From Acidobacteriota bacterium (lineage in GTDB: Bacteria > Acidobacteriota > Thermoanaerobaculia > Multivoradales > J023), in contig JAJCXO010000285.1 of assembly GCA_029263395.1 (NCBI GenBank), positions 62,001 to 126,000 on the forward strand: DNA of 64,000 nt. The letters run 5' to 3'. Made by a program: the position numbers and the translations under genes. Of the stretch, positions 17,867-27,835 are shown in pieces. The notes below the pieces were generated by a model that was not told where the DNA came from, searched no databases, and saw only the letters and a program-made list of their open reading frames with translations. How positions within the stretch are numbered: position 1 is the stretch's first letter; each line of letters begins with the position of its first letter.

Positions 17867-19366
17867 ATGAGAACCACCATTCGAGAAACACCGCAGACTC
17901 CTTGGAGCATTCGCCACTTTCGCAATGTCCGGTCTCGCCTGATGACCTGCGGCGCGGTGGCCCTAGTCTCGACCGCGCTGATGGTGTCCACGGGCTGTGC
18001 CGTCAACCCCGCTACCGGACAACGTCAGCTGGTGTTGATTGGCGAACAGCAAGAGATCGCCATGGGTCGCGAGGCTGATCAACAGATCCAAGCCCAGATG
18101 GGGCTTTATCCCGACGATGAGATGCAAGCCTACATGCAAGAGCTTGGCTCACGGCTGGCGGAGGCCTCGGAGCGGCCTGATTTACCTTGGACTTTCCGAG
18201 TCATCGACGACCCGATTGTCAACGCGTTTGCACTGCCCGGTGGCTTCGTCTACATCACCCGCGGCATCATGAGCCACTTCAATTCCGAGGCCGAGTTGGT
18301 CTCGGTGCTCGGCCACGAGATAGGCCATGTCACCGGCAAACACGGCGTCGAGCGGGCCAGTAAGGCGCAGCTCGCCACCGTTGGCCTCGGTGTCGCAACG
18401 ATCGCCGGCGCCGGCGACTACGCCAATCTGGCAGGGCAGGGGCTGGGCCTGCTGTTCCTCAAATTCAGCCGCGACGACGAGCGCCAAGCGGATGACCTCG
18501 GCCTACGGTACCTGTCCCGCGGCGGCTACCTGCCGGACGAGATGCCGAAAGTCTTCCGAACCCTCGAACGGGTCAGTGCGGCACAAGGTGCCGGCCGCAT
18601 ACCGGGCTGGCTCGCCACCCATCCTGATCCCGGTAACCGCGCCCAGCGCATTGCACAACAGATCGCCAATCTGCCCCCGGATCCCAATCGCACCGTCGTC
18701 AACCGCGACAGCTATCTGGAACGGCTCGAAGGCATGCCGTTCGGTGACGATCCACTCCAGGGTTATACCGTGGGTAACACCTTCTATCATCCCGAGATGA
18801 AGTTTCAGCTCAACTTCCCCGAGGGCTGGACAGTGAGCAACCAGCGCCAGGCGGTTGGCGCGATGAGCCCTCAGAAGGACGCCATCGTCGTCCTCTCGCT
18901 GGCTGCAGAAGACACCCCCGAGGAAGCGATCCAGGCCTTTTACAACCAGCAAGGCGTGGAGCGTGGCGACAGTTGGCGGCAAGGCTTCAACTACTTCCGT
19001 ACCGCCCCCAACGAATCCCAACGACGGATTGTTGGTCTCGCTGGCTTCTTCCCCTACGCCGGCCAGGTCTTCAAACTCCTGACCTACACCCAGGACGACA
19101 AATGGTCACCCAACAGCCGGGCGATGGAAAAGGCTGCCGGCAGCTTCCGCCGACTCACCGATCGTCGCTACATCGATGTCGAAGCCAAGAAGATCGACAC
19201 GATTCGCCTCGATCGAGCGATGACCTTGGAAGAATTCGCCCGGCGTTATCCGTCGACCGTCGACATCGAGACCCTCAGCATCATCAATGGCGTTGCCCCC
19301 ACCGACCGCCTCGAGGCCGGCCAGCGGCTCAAGCGCATCGTCGGAGGTGAACTACCGAAATCTTGA
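17867..19366 (+). CDS. M48 family metalloprotease lipoprotein
   Basis: Encodes 499 residues with an N-terminal lipoprotein signal (lipobox VSTGC, Cys about 44) and an M48 zinc-protease domain: VLGHEIGHVTGKHGVE holds the HExxH site, and the third ligand follows in DDERQADDLGLRYL. The domain covers about residues 50-260, as in BepA/LoiP-type periplasmic proteases that maintain outer-membrane proteins. The rest includes a C-terminal part ending in MTLEEFARRYPSTVDIETL..INGV, which resembles a LysM-like peptidoglycan-binding motif. The long N-terminus before the signal may mean that Met26 is the real start. It is likely transcribed with the DUF937 gene. Confidence 0.9.
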   Translation: MRTTIRETPQTPWSIRHFRNVRSRLMTCGAVALVSTALMVSTGCAVNPATGQRQLVLIGEQQEIAMGREADQQIQAQMGLYPDDEMQAYMQELGSRLAEASERPDLPWTFRVIDDPIVNAFALPGGFVYITRGIMSHFNSEAELVSVLGHEIGHVTGKHGVERASKAQLATVGLGVATIAGAGDYANLAGQGLGLLFLKFSRDDERQADDLGLRYLSRGGYLPDEMPKVFRTLERVSAAQGAGRIPGWLATHPDPGNRAQRIAQQIANLPPDPNRTVVNRDSYLERLEGMPFGDDPLQGYTVGNTFYHPEMKFQLNFPEGWTVSNQRQAVGAMSPQKDAIVVLSLAAEDTPEEAIQAFYNQQGVERGDSWRQGFNYFRTAPNESQRRIVGLAGFFPYAGQVFKLLTYTQDDKWSPNSRAMEKAAGSFRRLTDRRYIDVEAKKIDTIRLDRAMTLEEFARRYPSTVDIETLSIINGVAPTDRLEAGQRLKRIVGGELPKS

Positions 19367-19406
19367 GGTTGGTCTGGTCCCTACCGACCACCACAGCCTG
19401 AAACCT

Positions 19407-20222
19407 ATGTCCGACGAACCTGTCTTCAGCGGACTGATGCCCCACCCGCCAATCATCGTGCCCGAAGTTGGGCGCGAACGATTGGCGGCCTGCCGATCAA
19501 CGGTCGACGCCTGCCGGGAATTCGCCCGGCGTTTGATGGCTTCCCGTCCTGATCGCTTGTTGCTGGTCTCACCGCACTCGCCGCGACGCCGGCATGCCTT
19601 CGGCCTATGGGGCGGACACCGCCACCGGGGAGACCTCGGACGTTTCGGCGCAGCAACCTCCAGTATTGACCTGGTCAATGACAGCACAGCACTCGCCACG
19701 CTCAGTCAGACCGCACAAGCCCATCAGCTCGAAACCTGGGCCCTCACCAACCAGCCCCTCGACCACGGGGCGGTGGTGCCCTTGTGGTTCCTGGCCGAAG
19801 CCGGCTGGGATGGTCCGACAACGCTGGTGTCGCTACCACTGCAACCTACCCCGGCGTTGATGACGGCTTTCGGGCAGGCGGTTGCCGAGGCCTACGCTAC
19901 TCTCGGTGATGATGTGGCGCTCATCGCCAGCGGTGACATGAGCCATCGTGTTTTGCCAGACGCGCCAGCCGGCTACCATCCGCGGGCAATCGAATTTGAT
20001 CGCACCCTGACCAATCTCATCACCCGAGGCCAACTCGATCAGATCAGCAGTATCGATCCCGAGTTGCGGGAACTGGCCGCCGAAGACGCCGCGGATACGT
20101 CGATCCTGGTTGCCGCCGCGGTCGGCGCCAAGGCTCGCGGCACCGAAGTCCTGTCGTACGAACATCCGTTTGGAGTCGGATACCTGGTCGCCATCCTGCA
20201 CAACACGCTCACACTGTGCTGA
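19407..20222 (+). CDS. LigB/AMMECR-type protein B (class III extradiol dioxygenase fold)
   Basis: The 271-residue protein from ATG 19407 begins SGLMPHPPIIVPEVGRER, the signature of the class III extradiol dioxygenase-like proteins often called AmmeMemoRadiSam system protein B or LigB. Further conserved points are LLLVSPHSPRRRHAFG, DHGAVVPLWFL and ALIASGDMSHRV, giving His residues in the positions used for metal binding in LigB enzymes. No AMMECR1 domain is fused and no partner radical SAM gene is adjacent. The enzymatic substrate is unknown. It follows the M48 gene by 40 bases, with a weak ribosome site. Confidence 0.82.
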   Translation: MSDEPVFSGLMPHPPIIVPEVGRERLAACRSTVDACREFARRLMASRPDRLLLVSPHSPRRRHAFGLWGGHRHRGDLGRFGAATSSIDLVNDSTALATLSQTAQAHQLETWALTNQPLDHGAVVPLWFLAEAGWDGPTTLVSLPLQPTPALMTAFGQAVAEAYATLGDDVALIASGDMSHRVLPDAPAGYHPRAIEFDRTLTNLITRGQLDQISSIDPELRELAAEDAADTSILVAAAVGAKARGTEVLSYEHPFGVGYLVAILHNTLTLC

Positions 20223-20268
20223 GTTCTACCGCATGCTGAGTGCTACCGCATGCTGAGCGCTACCGCCT
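20218..20268. repeat. Three tandem 17-bp units at a convergent gene end
   Basis: Three near-identical copies of GCTGAGTGCTACCGCAT (20218-20234, 20235-20251, 20252-20268) span the convergent stop codons of the LigB-type gene (TGA 20220-20222) and the FAD dehydrogenase gene (TAG, 20245-20243). Each unit carries the TGA and complement-of-TAG triplets, so slippage here moves the ends of both genes. Confidence 0.85.
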
Positions 20269-21841
20269 CGGCGACCGTCATGCCATCAACGGCAGCCGAC
20301 AAGATGCCGCCGGCATAACCGGCACCTTCCCCCGCCGGGTACAGCCCTGCCGTATTCAAGCTCTGGAAATCCTCACCGCGCCGAATGCGCACCGGTGACG
20401 AGGTCCGAGTCTCGACCGCCGTCAGCAAGGCATCGGGCATCGCAAAACCTTTGATTTTGCGTTCGAACGCCGGTAGTGCCTCGCGGATTGCAGCAATCGC
20501 GTAAGCCGGCAGGCAAGACGTGAGATCACCCAGTAGGACCCCCGGGGTGTAGGACGGAAACACACGGCCGAACTGGGTCGACGGCCGACCAGCGAGGAAG
20601 TCACCCACCAACTGCGCCGGGGCCTCATAGTTGCTGCCGCCGAGCTCGAACGCCCGCTCCTCCCAATGGCGCTGAAAGTCGACGCCAGCGAGCGGTCCTC
20701 CGGGATAATCCTCAGGGGTGATACCCACCACCATGCCGCTGTTGGCATTTTGTTCGTTGCGTGAATACTGGCTCATGCCGTTGGTCACGACGCGTCCAGG
20801 CTCGGACGCTGCCGCCACCACGGTGCCGCCAGGGCACATGCAAAAGCTGTAAACCGAACGCCCCGAATCGGCGTGGTGAACCAATTTGTACTCTGCGGCC
20901 CCCAACAACGGATGCCCAGCTTTCGGTCCAAATCGCTGACGGTCGATCAACGACTGTGGATGCTCGATACGGAAGCCGATCGAAAACGGCTTGGCCTCTA
21001 AGTACACCCCACGTTCGGACAGCATCTGGAACGTATCGCGAGCGCTGTGTCCAATCGCCAGCACCACATGGTCAGTCTCGATCTCTTCGCCGCTCGCCAG
21101 CCGCACGCCACGGACCTGCCTGTCCTCGAGCAGCAGGTCTTCGACCCGGCTTCGAAACCGAAACTCGCCGCCCAAGGCCTCGATTTTCGCCCGCATCTGC
21201 TCGACTATCTTGACCAGCCTGAAGGTGCCGATGTGCGGTTTGCTGACAAATAGGATCTCCTCTGGAGCCCCCGCCGCGACAAACTCGGTGAGCACCTTGC
21301 GGCCACGATGTTGCGGGTCTCGGATCTGGCTGTAGAGCTTGCCGTCTGAAAATGTCCCGGCGCCGCCTTCGCCAAATTGGACGTTGGATTCTGGGTCCAA
21401 GATCCGTTTACGCCACAGACCAAAGGTATCGACGGTACGCTCACGGACCACCTTGCCGCGTTCGAGGATCCGCGGTCGAAATCCCATCTCGGCCAGTATC
21501 AGGCCGGCAAACAAGCCGCAGGGTCCGGTTCCGATGACCACCGGCCGGCGCGTCAACTCAGACGGCGCCTGGGCAACATGGCGATAAGTGGTGTCCGGCG
21601 TCGGACCGACCTTCGACTGTTGGCGAAGGCGATGCAGCACCTCAACCTCCCCCGCCACTTCGACATCCACACTGTAGATCAGGACGATCGACTTACGGCG
21701 CCGCGCGTCAACGCTGCGTTTGGCAATCGAAAACTCGATCACGGCTGCGGCGTCGAGACCGAGCCGCTGAATGACCGCATTACGCAGCGCGTCGGCGTCG
21801 TGCTCCAACGGTAGCCTGATATCGGTGAGACGCAACATCAT
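20243..21841 (-). CDS. FAD-dependent dehydrogenase (NAD(P)/FAD oxidoreductase)
   Basis: From the ATG at 21841 (or the adjacent one at 21838) this encodes about 532 residues of the family of uncharacterised FAD-dependent dehydrogenases (COG2509 type). The dinucleotide-binding motif is PVVIGTGPCGLFAGLILAEMG near residue 100, with VLAIGHSARDTFQML and the C-terminal FAD motif GLYPAGEGAGYAGGI. The N-terminal 80 residues form the RNA-binding-like domain typical of this family. The longer frame start at 21874 adds 11 residues without support. Cellular role unknown; its substrates have not been defined as far as I know. Confidence 0.9.
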   Translation of the reverse strand: MMLRLTDIRLPLEHDADALRNAVIQRLGLDAAAVIEFSIAKRSVDARRRKSIVLIYSVDVEVAGEVEVLHRLRQQSKVGPTPDTTYRHVAQAPSELTRRPVVIGTGPCGLFAGLILAEMGFRPRILERGKVVRERTVDTFGLWRKRILDPESNVQFGEGGAGTFSDGKLYSQIRDPQHRGRKVLTEFVAAGAPEEILFVSKPHIGTFRLVKIVEQMRAKIEALGGEFRFRSRVEDLLLEDRQVRGVRLASGEEIETDHVVLAIGHSARDTFQMLSERGVYLEAKPFSIGFRIEHPQSLIDRQRFGPKAGHPLLGAAEYKLVHHADSGRSVYSFCMCPGGTVVAAASEPGRVVTNGMSQYSRNEQNANSGMVVGITPEDYPGGPLAGVDFQRHWEERAFELGGSNYEAPAQLVGDFLAGRPSTQFGRVFPSYTPGVLLGDLTSCLPAYAIAAIREALPAFERKIKGFAMPDALLTAVETRTSSPVRIRRGEDFQSLNTAGLYPAGEGAGYAGGILSAAVDGMTVAEAVALSMR

Positions 21842-21971
21842 CGAGTTCCAGGGAGCGCGGTTCTGACGCTCCAACTAACGAGAACCCATCCAGAAACGAC
21901 CGTTGGTCGGTCGAGTGTTGTGGGCTGTTTTGGATGCGATCCAACGAGACACTTCAACCCAGGGGGGCGCT

Positions 21972-23303
21972 TCAGTTCAGCAAGCGGAAAGACCGTACCG
22001 TCGACCGGATCGCCCGCTCCACTTCCTTGTGAATCTTGCGTGGGAAACGATACAGGAAGACGTATAGCGCGTGCTCGGTCTGGACAACATGAAGCCCCAA
22101 ATAGGATGGGCCGGTGGTACCGGTCAGGTACAACGGTGGTAACTCGAAGACGATATGGCGCGCCTTGAGGCCACCAATCTGATATTTCTCGTCCCGTAAG
22201 ATCTGTGATTGACTGGGCTGCTGCAACACTTCACGAATTCTTTCGCGGGGTCGGGCCGTACACGTCACCGCCGTCTCGCCGATCTGAAAGGCAAACACCG
22301 ACGCCGGCTTGGTCGAGCCCGATTGGGTCTCCCCCCCCACCGCCAACCGGATCCGACATCGATGGCGTTCATTGATCAGGTGCCGCACCTCGATGATGTC
22401 GCTCGACTCGACCCGCGGACTTTCCGACAACTTGGGCATCTTCCAGCTGCCGGAAGATGTCTCCGGCTGACGACGTCGGCTGGCCTCGAGCCCACGACGC
22501 CAAATGCGAGCGGCCCACGATAGGGGACGCAGCAAATAGACCCGCAAGCGCATCTGACGCCGACGACGCTCCGCCTCCTCCAACACCTCGCGTGGAATCT
22601 CGAACCGTTGCACACGAAAGCTCCGGGTTGCCAAGCCGTCATGGCCGCCGAGATTCATCTCGTGCAGATCGAGTACTTCACCCCGCCTGACCGCGGTGCC
22701 GGTCCGCACGAAGTGCAACGCCTCCACGTCCCAACCCTCGAGATGATCGGTGGCGCCCCGCTCGAGGTCGTCGTAACTGGTCAACGCCGCTTCAGCATCA
22801 ATCAAATGACAGAACTCGAGACATGATTCCTCGGAAAAGAGAGTATTGAGTCGATGGATGCGCTTCAGGCCGTCCACCTTGTCTTCGATCCCCAGTTGGC
22901 GACACACCACCTCGGGATCAGCCTCGGGTCGCTCGGCAGGGTCGTCAGCAAACGACCGGAAGCCGCGGTGGTTGGAATTGAACGAACCGGCGAACCCCGC
23001 ACGATCCAGGAGATCGTAACCCCAGACATCGGAATCCTGGACCCAGATATAGAGCACCGCTGGCGCCCAGCACTGCAGCTCCCGGATCAGTCGACGCTCT
23101 TCCGAGTATTTGCTGAAGAACACCAACGTCCAACGGGCATTCGACACCAGGAACGCACAACGTTCGTTTTCACCGTCGAGGTCGAAAAGCACAGGCTGCT
23201 CGGACGGCTCGAAACCCTTCAAGCCGAGCCAGTTCATCAGCGAGTCCTTGACTTGCTGACGTTCGTTCCCCGGAACACAGATGCTGTTATAAAACGCACC
23301 CAT
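21972..23303 (-). CDS. Hypothetical protein
   Basis: A 443-residue protein from ATG 23303, chosen because an AGGGAGA ribosome site sits about ten bases upstream; the longer frame to 23369 lacks one. Sequence features: no signal peptide, a mixed alpha/beta N-terminal half (LVFFSKYSEERRLI, VLYIWVQDSDVWGYDLL), an Arg-rich central linker at about 250-305 and a C-terminal beta-rich part (TGTTGPSYLGLHVVQTEHA). I recognise no family. It stands between the FAD dehydrogenase and the large kinase on the same strand. Confidence 0.7.
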   Translation of the reverse strand: MGAFYNSICVPGNERQQVKDSLMNWLGLKGFEPSEQPVLFDLDGENERCAFLVSNARWTLVFFSKYSEERRLIRELQCWAPAVLYIWVQDSDVWGYDLLDRAGFAGSFNSNHRGFRSFADDPAERPEADPEVVCRQLGIEDKVDGLKRIHRLNTLFSEESCLEFCHLIDAEAALTSYDDLERGATDHLEGWDVEALHFVRTGTAVRRGEVLDLHEMNLGGHDGLATRSFRVQRFEIPREVLEEAERRRRQMRLRVYLLRPLSWAARIWRRGLEASRRRQPETSSGSWKMPKLSESPRVESSDIIEVRHLINERHRCRIRLAVGGETQSGSTKPASVFAFQIGETAVTCTARPRERIREVLQQPSQSQILRDEKYQIGGLKARHIVFELPPLYLTGTTGPSYLGLHVVQTEHALYVFLYRFPRKIHKEVERAIRSTVRSFRLLN

Positions 23304-23747
23304 TTCGTCGCCGTCTCCCTCTCTCGTCTGGCACCAAGACACAGCCCAGGCGACCCCATTGGCCACCAATATTTCACCCGCTGCTCCCGTCGGGCTGGAT
23401 CTGCGGTTCGATCGCCCCCCCTGGGCCGAACCACAGCAACTGCGTCAGCCTGGCGATTCTATCTCGCCTGACTCACCGTCTCACGAGATTCTCGAAGCAC
23501 GGTCTCAGAGTCAGTAGCTCGTCTCACAACCAGCGAGTCAACACCGGCTAGATTCGGTCCCAAATGGTTGGTCGGCCTAATGGGCTGCGCAGCAGCTCCG
23601 AAAACTCGCCGGATCTCTTGCAACCTGCCTTAGCCCTCATAGTGCCAACGGATACGAGAGGCCAACCGTTGCGAAGCTCAAACACGCTCGCTGCTTGCTC
23701 GCTCCACGAGGCCTCCCTCCCTGGACCAAAAACAGTCCTAAGGCGAA
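23304..23747. other. Intergenic region after the large kinase gene
   Basis: About 440 bases between the kinase stop and the start of the unrecognised protein, both on the minus strand. Open frames on either strand here show no family resemblance and overlap one another. I see nothing that I can name. Confidence 0.4.
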
Positions 23748-26700
23748 TTACAGCCCCGGAGCTAACATCGCCGCCAACCGTTCCGGATCGCGCGCGCCCT
23801 TGTCGACCAGCGGTGCCGAGCCATCTCGGCCGTCCGAGGAGTCGGACACAACATCGCCAAGGCGCCAGGACGCCACCGCCGCATGGGCCGACATGCCACA
23901 ACGATCAAAGGCGACAACCGCGGCCGTCAAATCGTCCTGCCGAGCTTCCGCACGTCCACGAAGCGCGGCGACGCCCGCCTTCAACAGACGAGACAAGCCG
24001 GTTGACCAATCTGTTGCGGCGCGTTCGATTTTGTGGGCGCCAGCTTCGGCCTGATCGAGCAGCCACCCACGAAAGGCAGGATCACAGGCACCTTCCGCCG
24101 CAGCCGCCAACGCGCACCGAGCTCGTAGATCGTAGGACAGGATCAAGACAATATCGATCCGCTGGATCATCGACCGGGTGAGCTCGCCCCAACGCTGTCG
24201 CACCAGGTTCCAGGCTCGCAATCCTTGGCCTTGGTACATTGCTACCTGAGCCGAGGCATGTAGGTGACCAAAATGCTGGAAATGAAACCCCTGGTGTGAC
24301 CAGTCCCGAATCGAGTCGCCCAACAGCTCTTGCGCAGCTTCCGGCCGATCGTCCAACAAAAGCTGGAAACTCTCGACCCAATGGCGTAAATGAATTTCGA
24401 GATAGAGGTCGCGCTGCTCCCGTGCCGGGCCGAGCAGAGTCGGCAACTCGGCGCACAAAGCTGGCCACGAACCGAGATGCAGCATCGCCAATACCCGAAA
24501 ATGCCGCACGGTATCGAGCTCCCAAGCGACACCGCTGCGCACCTCTCGCATCTGCTCTTCGGCGGAATTCAAGAACTGATGGGCCTCGCGCCATTCGCCG
24601 CGAGAACACGCCAGCATGCCGGACGCCAGCTCGGTCAGGCAGGCGGCATACCGTCCACGGAATCGATCAGCCAAGCTCCGCGCCTGCGCCAACACCTCGC
24701 TGCCGCCGGCCCCCTCCATGGCGCCAAAAAACACCTCCATCGCCAACCCACGAGCCACCCGTTCGGGCTCCCCAGCCGCCAGCGCCAGCAGCAGATGCCG
24801 GGCATGGAACTGCGAAGCCCGCAACACGTCGACCAAACACAAGCCGATTTCCACCGACCAGCAGACGTCGATGCGATGTAACTCCGCAGGATCACAGTCG
24901 GCATTGCTTCGCTCGGTGAAGCGGAAGCCGCGCAGACGCAGCCGCAACCGATGCCACCAGAGGTCGATCAATGCCTTCCAAGACCGCTTCTCGAGTCGCA
25001 TGCCGACCGTCCGCAGCACATGCCGCAGGATCGCTTGGCCACGGTCGACGTCACCGCTGATCAACAGCTGTTCCGCCGCATGGCGCTGGGCTTCGATCGG
25101 GTTGATTTTCCCCGATTGGCTCACCGCCTGCAGGAAACTCTCCGCCGCCTCCCGGCTGCGCCCGGCATTGGCCAGCGCCGCACCGAGACGGACTTGCAAT
25201 TGATACCGGTCGTCGCCGGAGGCTTCCGACAGGTCGAGCGCCAGCCGATAGAGACGCGCCGCCCGCTCGAAGGCCAATGCCTCCTCCGCTTGGGCCGCGG
25301 CGGTAGCGGCGTACTCGCGCGCTCGAGTGACTTCCTTGGTCGCCTGGAAATGGACGGCCAGTGTTTCGGGTTCGGCACGGCCTGAGGACTCCAAGGCCAG
25401 CGCCAACAGGCGATGGGTCTCACGCAGGCTCTGCGAGCTCAGGCTATCTGCCACCATCTCTCGCACCCGGTCATGGTAGGCCTCGATCTCTTCGCGACCT
25501 TCCACCACCAGCTGCCGAATGAGTTTCTGTGTCCGCAACTGCGCTACCGCAGCTGCCCCCTCCGACCCCAGATCAACCGCTTGCCGGGCAGCAATCAGAT
25601 CTACCGGCTTCCCAGCCACCGCCACAACTTCCAACAAACGACGAGCCGGTGGTGACAACGCCTCAACCCGCGCCATGATCACGTCCCGCAAGTGGATGTC
25701 ATCCCGCGATGCCGACTGCGACGGCATACTTGAAGACGACTCCGGCGAGGACCAGGAAGACAACCGCGAACCTTGGGGTGCTGGCAAGGATACGAGGGGT
25801 TGTGGGGCGGTCCCTTCGATCATCGGCCCTTCGATCACCTCATCCTCGGCACTCGCCGGTACCTGGTGAGAAAAGCGTGCCAGCTCGGAAAGGAACAGCG
25901 GGCTGCCGGCAGCCTCCCGCAAGATGCTTGCGGCGCGCTCGGGAGCGAGCTCCGCCGCCTGCGGCGACAAGGCGCCAACCAAGGCGCGGGCTTGATCTTC
26001 TGACAGCCGACCAATCTCGAGCTCGCGCACATCAATGCCGCGCCAGCGAAAACTCTCGCGCTGTTCACCCAAGGCCCGCAGAAACGGACTCGAACGCTCG
26101 TCTTCACTACGGTAGACACAGATCAACAACAAGGTCGGCGGATCCGGTGGTTTGAGGATCTCGTTGAGCAACAGGAAGCTATCCATATCTCCCCACTGCA
26201 GGTCGTCGATCACCAGCACCAACTGCTGGCGAGCCGACAGACGGCTCAAGAGCTGCCGTAGGCCCGCAAAAGCTCGACGCCGCAGGAGTTGGGGATCGAG
26301 CGCCTCGCTGGGGGCATCGGCCACCGAGCCGACCCGCAGTAAAACCGGGAAAAGCACCGCCAGAGGAGCGATCTGATCAGGTAGCAGATCGTCAACCTCC
26401 TCTCGCGGCAAACTCAGCAGGAACCGACTGAGGGCATCGATCAAGCTGTCCAGCGCTTTGTAAGGCACCGACTCCTGTAGATAACAGCGGCCCGCCAGCA
26501 CCACTGTATCCCCCAAAATGTCGAGCTCGCTGATGAAGTGGTCGATCAGCGCGGTTTTGCCCATACCCGAGGTGCCACTCAGATAAACCATCACCGTGCG
26601 CTCGCGGCTTGCCTCGTAAGCCTCCGTTATGCGGGCCAAGGAGCGCTCCCGCCCGACAAAAGGCGTCTCGAGTTCGTCGACGGCTCCGATCGACCGAGAT

Positions 26701-27557
26701 CTTGGAGCCAGGCCACTGCCCTCCAGCGCAGCAATCACTTCATCGCCATTGGGTCGGGCTTCGGGATCCGGCTCCAACAACCGCAAACAGAGTTCCTCGA
26801 GATCGGGTGGCACGTTCGGCATGCTCGGCGCAACACCGGTCTGCTTGTCGGCCAGGATCTCCAGGGTGCTGCCTTGGAACGGCAGCTCGCCGGTCAGGGC
26901 CTGATACAGCATCACGCCGACGCTGTACCAATCACTGGCCGGTGCTCCAGGCAAGGCCAGCGCCTGCTCCGGCGACATGTAGGCCGGTGTACCCACCGTC
27001 TGAGGTGCGGCCTCCGGCATACCGATACGATGAAACTCGGTGACCAACCCAAAGTCGAGCAACACCGCACGATCTTCGGCAGTGACCAGCACATTGGGCG
27101 GCTTGATATCGCGATGCACCTTGCCGTGCAGATGTACGGTTTGCAGCCCATGCGCCAACTGCAACATCACGTGGCGAATGCGGTCGACGTCCGGCTGCAC
27201 GTTACCGTCTGCCGTCTTGTTGCCCGCCGTCTCACTGCTCGACGTCCCACCGCTTTTCAGGGCCTCGATCAGATCGAGCCCCGGTACCAGCTCCATCGAA
27301 AAAAACCACTGCCCTCCTTCGGACAGGAGCTCGTAAAACGCCACCAGGTTCGGATGCCGGATATCGGCCAGGGACCGGAAACCTTTCTTGAATCGATACA
27401 GCGAGTCAGCCTCGGCGAATCGCAGCACCTTGAGCGCGACGAGGCTCCGAGCTCGACGATCGTAGGCTTCGTAGACCACGCCAAAGGCACCCGCTCCGAT
27501 GCGGCGTTGAATCAGAAACCGCTCCGTGCCGGTGAAGTCTTCCGCACCATGGCGCAT
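23748..27557 (-). CDS. Serine/threonine kinase fused to AAA ATPase and TPR-like region
   Basis: A 1269-residue signalling protein. Residues about 14-285 are a Hanks-type kinase: Gly loop IGAGAFGVVYEA, ALKVL lysine, HRDIKPPNVLV catalytic loop, DFGLV and GTPAYMSPEQ. A STAND-like AAA ATPase follows (about 300-620) with Walker A SGTSGMGKTAL near residue 327 and Walker B LVLVIDDLQWGD. From about 680 the sequence is helical and Ala/Leu/Glu-rich with TPR-like units (AREYAATAAAQAEEALAFERAARLYRLAL in pieces). There is no membrane span. This layout is found in large multi-domain kinases of Acidobacteria and Myxobacteria; the substrate is unknown. It is divergent from the HtpX-like gene. Confidence 0.93.
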   Translation of the reverse strand: MRHGAEDFTGTERFLIQRRIGAGAFGVVYEAYDRRARSLVALKVLRFAEADSLYRFKKGFRSLADIRHPNLVAFYELLSEGGQWFFSMELVPGLDLIEALKSGGTSSSETAGNKTADGNVQPDVDRIRHVMLQLAHGLQTVHLHGKVHRDIKPPNVLVTAEDRAVLLDFGLVTEFHRIGMPEAAPQTVGTPAYMSPEQALALPGAPASDWYSVGVMLYQALTGELPFQGSTLEILADKQTGVAPSMPNVPPDLEELCLRLLEPDPEARPNGDEVIAALEGSGLAPRSRSIGAVDELETPFVGRERSLARITEAYEASRERTVMVYLSGTSGMGKTALIDHFISELDILGDTVVLAGRCYLQESVPYKALDSLIDALSRFLLSLPREEVDDLLPDQIAPLAVLFPVLLRVGSVADAPSEALDPQLLRRRAFAGLRQLLSRLSARQQLVLVIDDLQWGDMDSFLLLNEILKPPDPPTLLLICVYRSEDERSSPFLRALGEQRESFRWRGIDVRELEIGRLSEDQARALVGALSPQAAELAPERAASILREAAGSPLFLSELARFSHQVPASAEDEVIEGPMIEGTAPQPLVSLPAPQGSRLSSWSSPESSSSMPSQSASRDDIHLRDVIMARVEALSPPARRLLEVVAVAGKPVDLIAARQAVDLGSEGAAAVAQLRTQKLIRQLVVEGREEIEAYHDRVREMVADSLSSQSLRETHRLLALALESSGRAEPETLAVHFQATKEVTRAREYAATAAAQAEEALAFERAARLYRLALDLSEASGDDRYQLQVRLGAALANAGRSREAAESFLQAVSQSGKINPIEAQRHAAEQLLISGDVDRGQAILRHVLRTVGMRLEKRSWKALIDLWWHRLRLRLRGFRFTERSNADCDPAELHRIDVCWSVEIGLCLVDVLRASQFHARHLLLALAAGEPERVARGLAMEVFFGAMEGAGGSEVLAQARSLADRFRGRYAACLTELASGMLACSRGEWREAHQFLNSAEEQMREVRSGVAWELDTVRHFRVLAMLHLGSWPALCAELPTLLGPAREQRDLYLEIHLRHWVESFQLLLDDRPEAAQELLGDSIRDWSHQGFHFQHFGHLHASAQVAMYQGQGLRAWNLVRQRWGELTRSMIQRIDIVLILSYDLRARCALAAAAEGACDPAFRGWLLDQAEAGAHKIERAATDWSTGLSRLLKAGVAALRGRAEARQDDLTAAVVAFDRCGMSAHAAVASWRLGDVVSDSSDGRDGSAPLVDKGARDPERLAAMLAPGL

Positions 27558-27835
27558 GATGACCGGGTAGGTCTCTAGATCGCCTATCGCCTGCCCTCCT
27601 CAGTCTGTTCTGTCCGCGGGTATCCTCCAACCCGCGGGCGACAGTCTACAAGCTCCTCGAGAGGACGCAATCTCCCTGCACTGACTTGCCCTGAACTACG
27701 GCCAAACGACGGCCAGGTTGCAGCCGCACTGCCTTGCCAGAGAGGGGTGCGAATCAACCCAGGGAGCAGTCCGTAAGGAATAAATGGGTGTTGGTTTCAG
27801 TTGAATCCAGTAGGTGCAACCTCATCGGAGAAGGA

